A DNA stretch of 64,000 nt from Eopsaltria australis (Eukaryota; Chordata; Aves; Passeriformes; Petroicidae): positions 3,224,001 to 3,288,000 of the forward strand of contig JAVTVJ010000068.1 in the NCBI GenBank assembly GCA_034509425.1, written 5' to 3'. Both the position numbers and the translations under genes were made by a program. The notes beneath the pieces are model-generated. The model saw nothing but the letters and a program-made list of their open reading frames with translations. It was not told where the DNA came from and did no database searches. Positions within the stretch are counted from its first letter, which is position 1. Each line of letters starts with the position of its first letter. Below are positions 1 through 12,804 of this stretch, piece by piece.

Positions 1-1714
1 GCTCTTATCCACTGAAAAATTTATCACTTAAAGTCCAAGTATTCAAGTGGGCATTTAATGACATTAAAGAATTATTATCTGTTGATTTCACTGGGAAGGA
101 AGAGCCAAAATCTTCTCGTAAATGAGACCCAAGACTGACATTGTCATCTATCTGCAAGGGCTGACAGGACGTGGTTTTAGCCATATCTTAATGCAGCCAC
201 ATATAATTCTCAATTTGCACTGAGCTCAACTCATATGTGGGGGTGTTTCTGTGTGATAAATGTCTTTCAATTACTTAGCAATAAGAAGCTGCTTCCTTGT
301 AGCAGAGAAATCAATCCTTATTTGTCACCTTTGTAAACTGATCACCATGGCTGCACCAGTCTGTTGATTACTCTCCTTGGTTCATGCACAAGAACTATCA
401 CAAATATTCTTATTATTTATTTTATTTCTGCCAGTGTTCTTGCTTTATTTACAAGCCAAAGGAAGGGCACTGAGCTGTGCTGAGGTGGTGGGGCTGTAGT
501 AACCTGTGGGGGCTGTGTGAGCACAGAGAGTCCTAAGGTTTTTGTGGGGCAGGAGTATTTCTTCTCCCTTTGACTGTAGAAAGCTTTATCGGAAGTCTGG
601 TTGGTTTTCAAGGGGGAGAAAAAACTTAATCAAGTGGTTGTAAGTGCTTATTTAAGGCCAATTTCTTGAAGACAGTAGAAGACTGTCATACAAAGTGACA
701 CCAAGGAAAAGGGCAAAGATGTGCAGAATACAGGTGGTGAGAAGCTGATGTTTGGTGCTGCAGGTTTATTCCTGGCACAGCTCAAGCACAGACTGCGGGT
801 GTCACTGGCTTCTCTGAAGTCTGACCAAACAGTACAGCCTCTGCCCATGACATTGGGTGGCCTGAGGTGCTTCTTGGTCTCCAACACTACTGTAGAGGAC
901 GTTTTTGTTGGCCAGCTAAGCCAGAATCTTTTCACCAAGAGGGCAGAGAGAGGCAACCAGGCTGAAGAGCTGCAAAACCCACACATTCCCATCTACACAT
1001 AGTGTGAAGGATGTGTCTGAGCTGGCTGGAGTGGTGGTGTCCCCAATCTGTTCCTCCCTGGTGTTTTTCAGGATCAGGGCAATGGGGAAAGTCATCAGTG
1101 CCCTGGTGCATGCCAAAGTCCTAATAAATAATGAGCAGAGGAATTTGCAGTTTCCCCACTCATTTGTCTATGGTTTCAATCTGTTTCCCCAGGGGGCTAA
1201 GGCTCTGTTCAATCTTAGTTCCACTCCACCACAGTTTACAAGGCATGAACTCAACACAGTTCTGGGGTGGGGCCATCAGAACCTCCAGTTTCCAAATAAT
1301 TCAACATATCACTTCTATATCTTCTTGTTAACCATTTCTGCAGTGGTCTGAGCTAGATTTGAACCCCTGAGATATGAAACATTTCCAGACATTATTGTCA
1401 TCTTAGAAGTGTTACAACATGCGGTTGACTATCAGTGTGCAAAAGTGAGCTTTTGACCCCAGTTACAATTTCAATTAGTGTTACTTGATGCTCAGTGGCA
1501 GAGGTCAGCCTGTCCCTGCATCATCAATGCACAAGAAAATCTCACTGCTTGCTCCCAGTGGAGCACCAGCACCATTATCTGTCCAAATCACAAGCCTTTG
1601 TTTTCTCAGCTATAACCTGCTCAGTTAGAAAAAGTGCCTTAAGCTATCACTCAGACTTCTTTTTATTTGTCTGAAAAATAGTCATCCTATTTTTAGAGAA
1701 GTTGAGGGCTTTTG

Positions 1715-1822
1715 AATCACAGAATCACAAAATGGGTAAGATTGGAAGGGATCACAGTGGGTCATCTGGTCCAAGCTCCCTGTTCAAGCAGGATGAACTG
1801 GAAATGCTGCATCCTGTCTTAA
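1715..1822 (-). mobile_element. CR1 LINE fragment, 3' end, reverse orientation
   Basis: The + strand begins with the octamer-like tail AATCACAGAATCACAAAATG. Next comes a segment containing TTGGAAGGGATCACA, a short TCATCTGGTCCA block, and then TGTTCAAGCAGG. In that order these are the reverse complement of the 3' end of avian CR1 elements, which typically ends in repeats of ATTCTGTG. Similarity fades after about 1822. Only about 100 bp of the 3' end is present, which fits the severe 5' truncation usual for CR1. It has no coding capacity. The subfamily cannot be assigned by eye. The tail direction shows that the element points toward lower coordinates, opposite to GLRA2. Confidence 0.8.
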
Positions 1823-4800
1823 ATTCACTGTACAGAAAGAATGAATTGTCAGGAATGGGAAATACAAGGCAACTGCACCACATGATTGCACAAAATGATA
1901 CATGATGAGTACGCCAATACTTCATATGCCCTTGGGAAAAAACCCCAAGCAGTATTGCCTTAACCAATCTGCTAAGTGATTTTGTATTCATGTTATAATG
2001 CTTTTCAAAGGTGGAAATACATCATTTGAGAAGAAACATCAAAATGTGTCAACACACACTGCCCATGCTAAAAAGAAATATTTTATTGCTTTTCTAAAGT
2101 GGCTTTACTTCACCTGGAAGACAAGTTTACTCCTTTTTTTTGTGATGTTCCATATAGAATATAGTTAGGCAATTTGAAGAAATGTCAGTCTCTGGTGTGA
2201 AGTTATTGCTGTGTCCTCACCTTTTCACATCCAGCAGGATGTACTATAACACAGTCCTGTGTCATCTGAACCAGGTGTTAGCCATGTCCTGCAGAGTGTT
2301 GGACAATTCCTGCAGTTTCCTGAGGGCCAACTGGGGCCAGCTCCCTCTGAAGCTGGGGAGATTTCTCTTCACTGGGACACAGATGGAATTGGCATAGAGG
2401 TAGCTCTGACCACTCACAAACCAGGCCTGCATTTTGGCATCTTGGCCTGGTTAGCACAACAAAATTAGGTATTAGCTCTACTAGTGAATTTTGTTACATG
2501 CCTGTGATCACCTCTTCTGGCCCCTGCCCAGGGGGCTCTCTGAACATCTTTGGAAATACCTTAACTCACTGATCTTCTTCAAAGACTTGAAGAAAGTTTC
2601 CCTTTATCTTTGAAGGATAAACAAACCAGAAATGTTTCCCATACATTTCTTGAATGCAGTCAGCATTTATTTCTGCATCAGCAGTGAGTGGGAGGTTTAG
2701 CATCTCATGACTTGGCAGAACCAGCAATAGAAATAGAGCAAAAATTTTTGGATGAATAGTTTATTCACTAAAAAAGGCAACTTTGGGTGGCTGGAACAAC
2801 TTGTGAATCCCTGCTGAGCTAGGTGGATACTTTCATACGGGATCTGAATAATAGAGGAAAGGTAGTGGAATTTTTTTCATCCTGTTTAAATTAAGTATTT
2901 CTTACTTGTTTCTTGTTTTGTTTTGTTTTGAAAATTGCTCATTTTCACTTAAAGTAACTTTTGTTTCAGTTTTGATTTAAAATGATACTTTGTTCTATTT
3001 ACACCTTTCCTATCTGAAAAATGCGTTGAAACCTTTTTCCCCAAGAATTTTTTCTAATGCATAGGAGAAGTTAATTTCAAATTGTAAGATTTCATGGTAG
3101 CTGAAAATTTTATTCTTTCAAAAAACCTTGCCTAAAAGATGGTATTGTGTAAAAACAGAGGTTTGGGGCTTCATATCAGCAGTAAAAGGTATTTTTTTCA
3201 TTAGATTCTACCTACCAAAACAAATGGATATATGTTTTTTAACACAAACCGAGTACCTTTCACTTCATATTGAAGTTATTTTCACAGAGCAGAACCCTGG
3301 GAGAGGGTGGATGTGTCTTTATTTTCATTTTACACTTGTTTGACAGAACCAGAGAGTTAAAGCAGTTGTCTGGATTCTCATGAGACTGGCATTGTACCAA
3401 ACACAGAGCTCACATTTGGGTTGATTCACAAATGTCAACAAATGGCAGCTGCTGAGCTGCAGGACCCATGACCATGATTTCCCCTGGATTCTCTCCACAA
3501 AAGCTTTCTTCATTCTGGTGGTGACACACGGCAAAGTGCCGAAAGGGGCCCGAGAGCTGTGGTGGAGTCACACTGATAAAATAAAAGGAGCTTGAGAAGT
3601 GGAAGGTTTAATCCCCACAAGTCCTTCATGAACAGTGTAATCCTCCGTGTACTTTCTTTTCCAGGAACTTCACTGGGGTCATTGATGCTACAGCAGGGCT
3701 GTACAGAGAACAAACTGGTCTTTTTTTATATAGTGGATATGGCCAAATAACAAATGAGGAAAATTATGAAGGGAAAAAAGTAGCTTTGTCACATTTACTA
3801 TACTTAGCCTTACCATACTTGACTCTTGATGCAGACAGCTCTAATTCTGAAAAAGTTCCCTCATTAACTGGCCCTAAAACATTTACAAAGCATCTGAATA
3901 ATTGATATAATTTATGGTTTTATTGGTGGGAGCCATTAAATGCACTCCTCCCAAACAGCATTAGGGAGGAAGCTTGGCAACATGCAGTAAAAAATGGAGC
4001 AGCTATTTAAAGAAAGAAAAGGACAAGAAAATCTTACTGAGCCTTCTGATTATGATAACACTGAGGAAGGCAGTTTCCAAATATCCACTTCTAAAAGCAG
4101 TTTATAGTAAATGGAGCTGGTGCGCTGTCGCTGTTACAGGCCTTTCAGAGGAACTTTGACAAGGCCTATCTCTGAAAAAGAAACCCACTTATTTTTCATT
4201 TTATACGTGCTAGCTTAATAGTGTCAACTTGGAATTTGTAGCATTGCTGGATTCTGTGCTGCAAGTGAAATTATGGGAAAGGTGGCAAATGCTTAGGTAA
4301 CAGTCTCTATTACATAAGGCTTATGTGGGGTCATTTCTGTTACTCTGTTCTGCTCTGATTAGGATTACATCAAGGTACTGGCTAACAGAGATAATTTATA
4401 ATCTTTGTCTAGCTGAACTTGGCGTATATCAAACATACATGTATACCTGAAACAGCCTTCCAAAACTTCAATCTTGGTCAAAAAGGAGAGGCTGGAATTT
4501 TTAGGGTTCAGTTTATGTGACTGTAGTGTAGGTATCTATGTTCCACTCAAACGAATTTTGTCCTAAAATTGCTTGTTTCTCAGCACTAATAGAAAATAAT
4601 CCCTACATGCACATAGTGATTTTTAAATTAGGTGAGAAGAAACCTCCAACAAAAAATCAGTCTGTACTGTCCTACATGTCCACAGTAGTGACTATGGAGC
4701 ATGAAGCATGGGCATGGTAGCTAAGGAATCTGGAGATACAGTACTGTTTGATGAGTTCTTACCAAAGCAGATGCTATAAGCCTTTAAGCTGAACAAACCT

Positions 4801-5210
4801 TTGAGTTTTCATGCTATTCTATGGTCTGGGGGGAAAAATCCCTAGCTGATAACATTGGTTTTGGGTTTGATGGAAGAACCTGCCTGAGCAACAGATGTGT
4901 CTAGGCTATCATGATTTACTCAGTTTTGCAGACTCCAGCTTCTATGAGCACATCAGAAAATTCCATAGATTTTTAGGCTTTGAGCAGCACAGTTCTGTAC
5001 ATACTGGAGATTCATATGTAAACTACATAAATTGATTTGGAAACAAAGGTGTCCTCTTTTACTCATTGCAGGATTTTACCATTTATTTATTTTTAATATG
5101 GTACTGGAAGCAATTGCTTTCTGTTTTCTCATTTAAAGCTGTCCCATGGTGTGGCACTGGCCAAACAATAGAACAAGCTATGTATCTGCCAAGTATATCG
5201 TGATTCTCTG

Positions 5211-5233
5211 ATTCCAGCCCAGCGGGCTGGAGT
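5211..5233. repeat. Short inverted repeat (hairpin)
   Basis: CCAGCCC and GGGCTGG form a perfect 7-bp GC-rich stem around a 3-base AGC loop. The stem can extend by about three weaker pairs on the outside. It stands out in AT-rich intron but may be chance. No function is assigned. Confidence 0.5.
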
Positions 5234-7505
5234 TAAAATAATCCAGCTGGCTCAGCAGCTATATGGATGCCATTTATGGTAGCACAGTGTAAGTGGCAGG
5301 ATGGCTAACACAGGGCTTCCTTTATCATTTTGCCTTCCCTGCTTTAAGCCCGCCAGGACAGGATTTGCACAGTCAGAAATGCTGATTCTTCTGACTTCAG
5401 CTCCCTGCATTGTGCTGTCTCTGGCAGCACAGTCCAGCTGTTTATGCATGTCTAATACATCTCCTAAGGGCATTTGTAAAGGAAAACAAACTGCCCCTTC
5501 AAGGAAAGCAACAAACAATCTAAACTCAGCTTAATTTTACACAAATTACAGTGACTTGATTCCTACAGCGCCTCAGCCTGTGGCACAGAGTGTCTGGGAC
5601 ATTGTTGAGCTTTCCCTGGGTTTCACAGATGCTTAGTAAAGATGTAACTTGTACAATTTTTTATGTGTGGAAGAGTGAACTGCATACCTGCTGTGTATCT
5701 AATTGAAAGGCACAGATTCATGGTGTCACCTCAGCCTGCTACATGTCAGCCTGAGCGAGCTGTACGGTGGGCATTGCCCCAGGGAGCTGCACTATTGCTA
5801 CTGAAAGGCATGTTCCTCTGATGCAGGCTGAAAAACAGTGCTTGGCTCCTCTAAAATGTCCTTCTCAGTGTTCAGGATCTGCAGGATGAAGCTCTGTATC
5901 CTTTCTGTTGTGCTTTGAATGCCAATCCCTCTGCTCATATTGCTTGCTGAAGCACATAGTGCAGTATATTCTGTTTGACATTAACAAAAGATGTTCTACA
6001 GACTTTGCAAAATGATGCTATTCAAGCACATGGCAAATAGGAGCAAAACCCACTGACAGAGGTGTGATTCCTTCCATCATGAAATGGTTGTCCAGCCAGA
6101 AGAGCGAGGTCATTTTGAATAGTATGCAAAGGGCAGAGGTGGAGTTTTCCAAGGCGGAGATTTGGTCTCCTAAACATGAGTGTCAGAACACAACACATCC
6201 TTTTCTACTGCCTTTTCAGACCACTATATGTTTTGACTGCATTGAAATGTTTTTTGCATGCAGGGTATTACTCAAATGTTTATATTATTTCAGGGTTTAG
6301 ATACGATCCATTTTGCTTATCTTGATTCAGCTGTATGGGGGTGCCATGGGTCTCTGTCAAACTGAGATGACCTTGAGTATCTGAGACATCTTCAGAGGAC
6401 TGATTAATGTGAGATACTAAAGATTTGTGTTCTCCTGAATTAGCAAATGGATACTAGGTACCTAACGTGTCAATTTGTGATGCTGTTATTTAGACATTTG
6501 AGTAAAGTCCAGGATGCCTTTGCTTACAGAAGTGTTATAAGCTCCTCCTTACAGACATGAAGAAGAAGAAACTCTATTTGGGTGTTAATCTCATTGTAGA
6601 GAAGACATGTAAAACTGTTCAAATGCCTTGCATCCTAGATATGCCCATCCTTCTTCATTCCTTGATTTATTTATGTCAGAGTAGTTTATGCAACTAGCTC
6701 ACATGTACATTGTAGACATTAAGTCAGATCATTGTAATTCCACTCAGGAGGTAATACCTGATAAACAACAGAGACAACCTGCTGTTACCTAATCATAAGA
6801 TCTCTGCTTAAAAACTGCAAGACTACAAAGAAAGGCAGAGACCAAACAAACCTATGGAGAATGTACCTTTGATATACATAGTATGTAGCTCATTAATTGG
6901 CTACTGTTTGGCCCAGTGTGGGTAATATGATCCAAATCTTGTGACATTGCAGTGCTGTAATATATCTGACTTTATTGTGGACCACTCAATTCAAATCAGA
7001 ATACATTTTTACTAGAACAGAGGCAGCTGGTGTTTGGGTATTTTTAGTAGATAATATCTATGAAGATTTATTTTTCTTATAGAGATGTTGGCTAAAGGTC
7101 AAGCAACTAGGATTGAATATTTAATTGTTAAAATTGTATCAGCCCATACAATAGAATACCCTGAGTTTACTTTGTGATTGTGGATACCAAAGATAGCTAA
7201 TTTAGCAATATGGTAATTGGTTCCTAAAAAATTAAACAGGTGAAACCTAGAAACTTTCTACAATTGTTTTTCAATAGGTATTTTGCCATAACTTATGTTT
7301 GTATACTTTTTTCCAAACTTTGATTGGGACCGTGAGAACACTTGTATTTTGTTAGAGTAATCCTGATCTTTCCCAACACAGAACAAAAAAAATACCACCT
7401 CATGGAATTCATGCTGTGCAAAAATGTGTTTATTTTTTTCACATCAATATCTTCAGCTTACAAAGTAGTTTGAGATATAACATGCTGTGTCTTATTTCTT
7501 TCTAG

Positions 7506-7655
7506 GTCTCCTATGTAAAAGCTATCGACATTTGGATGGCCGTGTGTCTTCTCTTTGTCTTTGCTGCTTTGCTGGAATATGCAGCAGTCAACTTTGTTTC
7601 ACGGCAGCACAAAGAGTTTCTGAGGCTTCGAAGAAGGCAAAGAAGACAAAACAAG
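7506..7655 (+). CDS. GLRA2: Glycine receptor alpha-2 subunit, penultimate coding exon (M2-M3 linker, M3, start of loop)
   Basis: This exon encodes 50 residues of a Cys-loop glycine-gated chloride channel subunit of the neuronal plasma membrane. It begins [20 protein letters not shown], which is the end of the M2-M3 linker followed by the M3 helix. It continues through [18 protein letters not shown] and ends with the basic stretch [12 protein letters not shown], where the cytoplasmic M3-M4 loop starts. M3 is shared by all alpha subunits. The FVFAALLEY and FLRLRRRQ spellings point to alpha-2 (or alpha-4) rather than alpha-1 or alpha-3, and the next exon settles alpha-2. The acceptor is TTTCTTTCTAG and the donor is AAG|GTACAG. 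Both junctions are phase 0 and the exon is 150 nt. Basic residues at the loop start are known in this family to act in membrane topology, and in alpha-3 in nuclear import. No damage is seen. The overlapping longer open frame at 7487-7681 is in a different frame and is not the coding one. Confidence 0.97.
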
Positions 7656-9393
7656 GTACAGCTGCTCTTTACCTGGGGTGACTGAGTGTGCCCTGACAGC
7701 CCTGCTCATGTGCAGTTGATTTCTTACCTCACCTCTTGCCCTTGCAGGACAGTCTTATTCTAAAGTTTCCTTTTGAGTGATTTGCTCCTTGATAAAGAGC
7801 TGATAACTGGCTGCTGGGTTTATTTGCAGTTTATGAAGTTATCAACAAATGCCAGTAATTGGACAACAGTTCCAGGAATTTTCTTCTCTTCGTGCAATTG
7901 CTGAGGCAGCTGGAGCTCTACAAATACTGTGCTACTGTGTGGCACCACCAGTGGATAAGGAGCTGTTGATGCAATGACCTAGACAGAGGAATAATATTAT
8001 CCAGATGTGCTGTCATCAGAACATGCCTGAGACCTGTCTTTTCTAGAGCTGCCCTAGCTAGCTATGCTAAAATGGGAGGTTCCCTAGGGAAGCCCATTGC
8101 AATGATTGGCAGTTCTGCCCTCACTTTTAGACCACCAGCAACTGGTGTCTTTCCCAGCTGAAACCAGGAAACATGGCCATTTTAAGAAAGGGAGAAGGAT
8201 TAGGAGAATTTCCTCTCTGGATTCTATCATTTCACAGTTTGCTACTGATGCAAATTTCAAATTTTTAGCAAAAGACCTCTTTGTGAGTGTCATTACCACA
8301 CAATTTTATGCCAGTGACTGAAAAGCAGAAGAGGAGATTGTTTGTAACCTAGATGTCAATCTAGAAATAATTTTAAGAAGTCTGTCCATCTGTCCTGGGT
8401 TGTTTTTTTGTTTTTTTTTTCTGTAAATGGGAAGACAAGAGTAGACACTAAATTGAGTTTTATTCCAGTCATGACCATTCCCATGTCTAGGGAATATGGG
8501 AACAATAAACTGTACATATACATTTGCTAATGAAGTAAATATTTGCTCGAGCTACACGAGTGCTTCAAGCCACAAGTAATGGCTTCCTTTACAAGAAGGA
8601 TGACAACAATGGCACAGGGCATTTGTGTTTTGACAGGTCTGTCTAATAAATGTTCTATAGCTAATGTAATATTTGATGGATGCTCTGGGAAGCAATCCAG
8701 TGCTGTTCTCTAGTTTAATATTATTGTCAGATGAATTGAGATTCCAGTGGAGATTAGATTACAGGACAGCCGACATGCTTGCCTGTCTACAGGCACACGG
8801 GCCACACACACTGCCACTGGAAGCCTTTGTTTTCAAACCCAGCATGGCAGCAGAAGAAGCTTCTGTATGACATCTGTAATTTCATTTTTGGATACAAGGT
8901 CTTTTTTAGAGGTGAACAAGTAGGTAAGAAGCCATCCTTGGTAAGTAACAGCATCCAGTGACACTACTTAAGCTTATGAGACTTTGGTCCATGGAAGTGG
9001 TGATTCATCTGCTTCATAAACTATTATTTTGGTGACTATGAAAAGAAAGTTACTTAAAAAAAAATCATCAGAAGACTTGTGTTTATCCTAAGCCAGATGG
9101 TGCACGGATTCTTTGCAAAATAGGTCACAACATAATTAGATACAAGGAAATATGCAGCTGTATAAGAGACACCTATCCATTTGCAGAGGCTTGCTTTTTT
9201 CCCATGAATCTGGTTGCATGACTTTCAAAATAGGGAACAATGTTACTAAGGTAGTTTCTTTAGGAGATATTTTCCACATCTCTGTAGTTGATTTTGTCTC
9301 TCACGATTTTCTCTGTTTATTTTGCCTTGAAAGTGATTCTCATTGTTTTGCATGATGGTCTTCTCTAACCAAGCCATTCTTCTCTTTGCCTGT

Positions 9394-9406
9394 TGTGTGT
9401 GTGTGT
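9394..9406. repeat. Short (TG)n tract
   Basis: About six TG units, followed by TCGTC. It is a minor simple repeat just upstream of the CpG-rich open stretch at 9473-9592. Confidence 0.7.
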
Positions 9407-9472
9407 CGTCATGTTACTGCTGTGGTATTCCCATTCTTGCTGCTGCTGTCTATGCTGACACTCTGGGGACAG

Positions 9473-9592
9473 GCACAGGCTGTGGCTGTTGGGAATGAGA
9501 GCGTTGAGTCCGTGCGGCGCATGAATGGCTTGCGGAGCAAAGAGTCATCAGCTTACGGGACAGTGAATCAGATCGGCAATTCAAGTTTGAGG
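9473..9592 (+). other. Candidate cassette exon or conserved element in the last GLRA2 intron (hypothesis)
   Basis: The segment is 120 nt long, follows GGGACAG and precedes GTAAAA. Read from its first base it is open for exactly 40 codons, including ESVESVRRMNGLRSKESS. It would join in phase 0 to both neighbouring GLRA2 exons. A second possible acceptor at 9478 (GCACAG) would give 38 codons, also in frame. Seven CpGs fall within 9502-9575, far above the surrounding intron. Against it: the pyrimidine tract before the acceptor is interrupted by purines, the peptide resembles nothing I recognise, and the same frame is open for some distance upstream. No transcript evidence is available. It could equally be a regulatory element, or chance. 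Confidence 0.2.
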
Positions 9593-12500
9593 GTAAAACT
9601 GCAGTGAGAAAGAGAAAGCAAGGGAGTTTTAGTGTGTGCAACGATGCCATAAATCAGCAAAATGGACCATTTTGATGGCATCACTAGTAGTCTCTTGCAT
9701 TCTCTTTGCTAAATGCCCCCACAAAATCCACAGTACTGTCCCCAGCATGAGCAGCAGTTTCATGTTGTACATTCTTATGGCCCATCCTTATGCTTGCTTT
9801 TTACTGTGGCTGGGCTGTGCCACCTCTTAAGGAAAGTGCATGTATATTCAGCGGCTTGGTCCTGTGTAAAGATAGAGTGAATGGGGTGGGGGGACAGGGC
9901 CATAGGAAGTGCCTTGAGACAGTAAATCCCACATTGTGTCATTTTTCAGATGAGCGTATTCCAACAGAAAGTGGTATGTATAACAAAACGTGATTTTATT
10001 GCTGTGGTATTTATTCCTGAACTGTCAACCTGCAGCCTTCCTCATCATGATGTCCTGAGCCCTGCTTAGTGGGGTATGAACAGCTATGAATGAAGAAAAG
10101 TATTTCACTGGTTTCTTTTTATTTGCTTGGAGAAGAGCCATGAGGCTGAAATCTTTTACACAGTGTAACATGTAGCAGATCAGAAGCAGTATGATAGCAG
10201 CTGATAGATCCAGATTATGGGTGAGTTGTGGAGGTAATAAAATCAATGGTGGAGAAAGAAACAAGTTTAGTGTGCAGCTCACTGCTTGCTACTAGTGGCT
10301 GAGGAATGAAATGTGTTCATTTAAATTAAATGGGACTGGGATTTTAATCTTTCAGGACTTGATTTCCCAGAACAAAAACATTGTCTGAGCTACTTTTGAG
10401 CTGTAAAGGGCTTCTAACTTTGATCAAGCTCTGTAAAGTCATGTGATTATAAGATGCAGATGATTTCAGTGAATTTTGTACACTGTAAAGGGAATTAGTA
10501 GCTTCCAAAATCAAAGCAAAACCCACAGTTCATATTACATAGCAAAATCATGATAGAGGGTTTACAATGCAATAAATCATTCGCTTTCAGAGCTACAATA
10601 TCAAACAGTAAAAGAGAGCCTTAATTTCTGGATGCTTGCTATTGTAGAAATAATCATATTTACACATATACAAAAGCTGAATATAAAAAGGAAAATAATG
10701 GTCACTTGAGGAGATATGACCAGTATTAGTATGCTGCCACTGAAAAGCTGATGCCGTACAACTACAAAAGCAGTCCAAGTAAGTACTCAGTGCTGCATGT
10801 CTTACCTGTCACAAAGTGCTGGTAGTCCAGCTAAAGTTTGTGTAAGTTGTGGTTATCCCCTCCTTTAGGGAAGCTTGTAAAACCTCTCTTCTCCATTAGA
10901 ACATTGTGCATTACACACACAGCCAGGGCAGTGCACAGAGGGGCTGTGTCGCTGCAGTGCTTTTGCTGCAGAGCCCTAAGAGCTGGAGCTGCTCTGGCAT
11001 TGTTTTCCCCTGGAGAACTCCCATCACATAAGTGATGCACACTTGAGAGGTCAACAGAGGAGACATAGCAAGGCAGAGGTTCTGGAGCAGTGCCACCATG
11101 GTTGCAGCTTGGTATTTTTCTGCTCAAGAGAAGGATGTTTATGCACAGAAGAAAACAGAGGACCAGAGCCTGTGGTGCCACAAGGAACCTCACAAGCAGG
11201 GAGCATGACCTGTTGAGGTCTTCACTCACTGAACCAAGGCTTATGTTGAATGCAAATGTAGAAGTCATAGTCAAGAGAAGACAGTGTAAGAATGTGGTTG
11301 AGTATCTATACTGCATCACTCAGTTCTAATCTAGGGAGAGAAAAAAGTTGCTAAATCACACCTGACCATGATTCCTGGATTTGCAATTTGATCTACAAAA
11401 CAGGAAAATACCTGTTCTCAGTTTTTTAAGCCTATGTCTCTGGCACTGCTTTTGTTATTGCCTGTGCAGGGTCTTGTTCTTCTTAGTGCTGCAGCCTTCA
11501 GAGCACTGAACGAAAGCAGACATCTTAAGAGACCATCAAATCTCTTAAGTCAAAGACCCAATTGTTAATGTTTTTCTAGGAAAAGTCTGGGTTGTATTGT
11601 TGATCATCCAGAAATTGTATTACAGATGAACCATTTGAAAAGACAACTTTATCAGGACCTGTTGGCATGTTCCACACAGACTAAATCCTTGTATCCTCAA
11701 GTTATCAGTGCTTCACTCTGTCTTCCCCACACAGCTTCTCTTGGAGGAAGCATTCAAAGTTTGTCCTAAAGGTTCATGTAGTCTTTTTTCTCAAGTTAAA
11801 TACACCCATCAGTAGCAATACTTGATTGTTGAGAGAAATGGTTGTCTATTTCTTGTATATCATGGTACAGAGAGAGAGGACAGGCTGCAGAAGCCAGGAG
11901 TCTAATGGTAATGAGGATGCAGTGAAGTTTCATTATATTAAAATCTAAATTTTTATGGTGCCAGATCACTTGAAAGAAAATAACTTCTTTTTAAAATACG
12001 ATTTTTAGTAGTCAAACATGATTTCTTAGTTTTCAAAATGATGGGCTTCCAGGGAAGCAGAACTATTTGCACAGGTTCAATCATCCATTTTTGAAAACAA
12101 TAATTATTATGTTAAATGATCAGTAGTCAAAATGAGTCGCTGTACACTAGCATTCATATCATCATCTCAAAGACTGCTTCCTAAATTATATGTGCGATGG
12201 TTACCACTGTGACCAAGACCAGGGGTTAAGTTTGGGACCGTGAGTGTTAAAAGCAGTAGTTTATAGCTTGAATGAAAAACTGCAGCTGGAAGATGTGACA
12301 GATTTAATCCCATGTGCAGGGAACACAGAGCAATACAAATAACAATGCTGCAGCCAAGGGGGTTCATATGCATACAGATTAGCCAAGGGAGGCACAAATG
12401 GTGTTTCCAAGTGAAAGAGCTGGGACTGGGACTAAGTGATTACAGGAGCAAAGGATAACTCCTCTAAGCAAAGCTGGAAGCACCTGGTCAAATGCTTCAG

Positions 12501-12804
12501 AGAATTGTTGGCCTTTGGATGGAGCTACCAGTGGTGAAGCAAGTACCACAGGTGCCCAAAGTTACTGAGATAATACATTATTTCTATCTTCCAAAAGGAG
12601 AAGAGATATGCATTGGGTATCACCAGCTTTAGTAGGCCATCTCTATCATTTTAATCGTGCTGAAATCCCTCTGTCAGATCCCCCAAATAATTTTCTAAGA
12701 TTTTCTAGACTTGCCCATTGAAAAAAACCAGTGCCTTCAGCCTGACTTTGCCTTTAAAGCACTTGGCACTACTGTCCCTGGTGGGAATGTCTGCTGCTGC
12801 CATC

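Larger units (their letters stand above)
1..7505 (+). other. GLRA2: GLRA2 intron upstream of the penultimate coding exon (3' part only)
   Basis: This non-coding stretch leads up to a clear splice acceptor: a pyrimidine-rich run ending in TTTCTTTCTAG at 7505. No other GLRA2 exon was recognised in it, so the preceding coding exon lies left of the window and this intron is at least 7.5 kb. It contains a small reverse-oriented CR1 fragment (about 1715-1822) and a short hairpin at 5211-5233. Otherwise it is AT-rich single-copy-looking DNA. Short open frames occur on both strands, for example 648-1351, but none resembles a protein I recognise. The intron assignment is inferred from the exon that follows. 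Confidence 0.85.

Noticed and set aside
7487..7681. 64-codon open frame overlapping the penultimate GLRA2 exon
   Set aside because: It is in a different frame from the M3-coding frame and runs across both splice sites. It is a shadow of the real exon.
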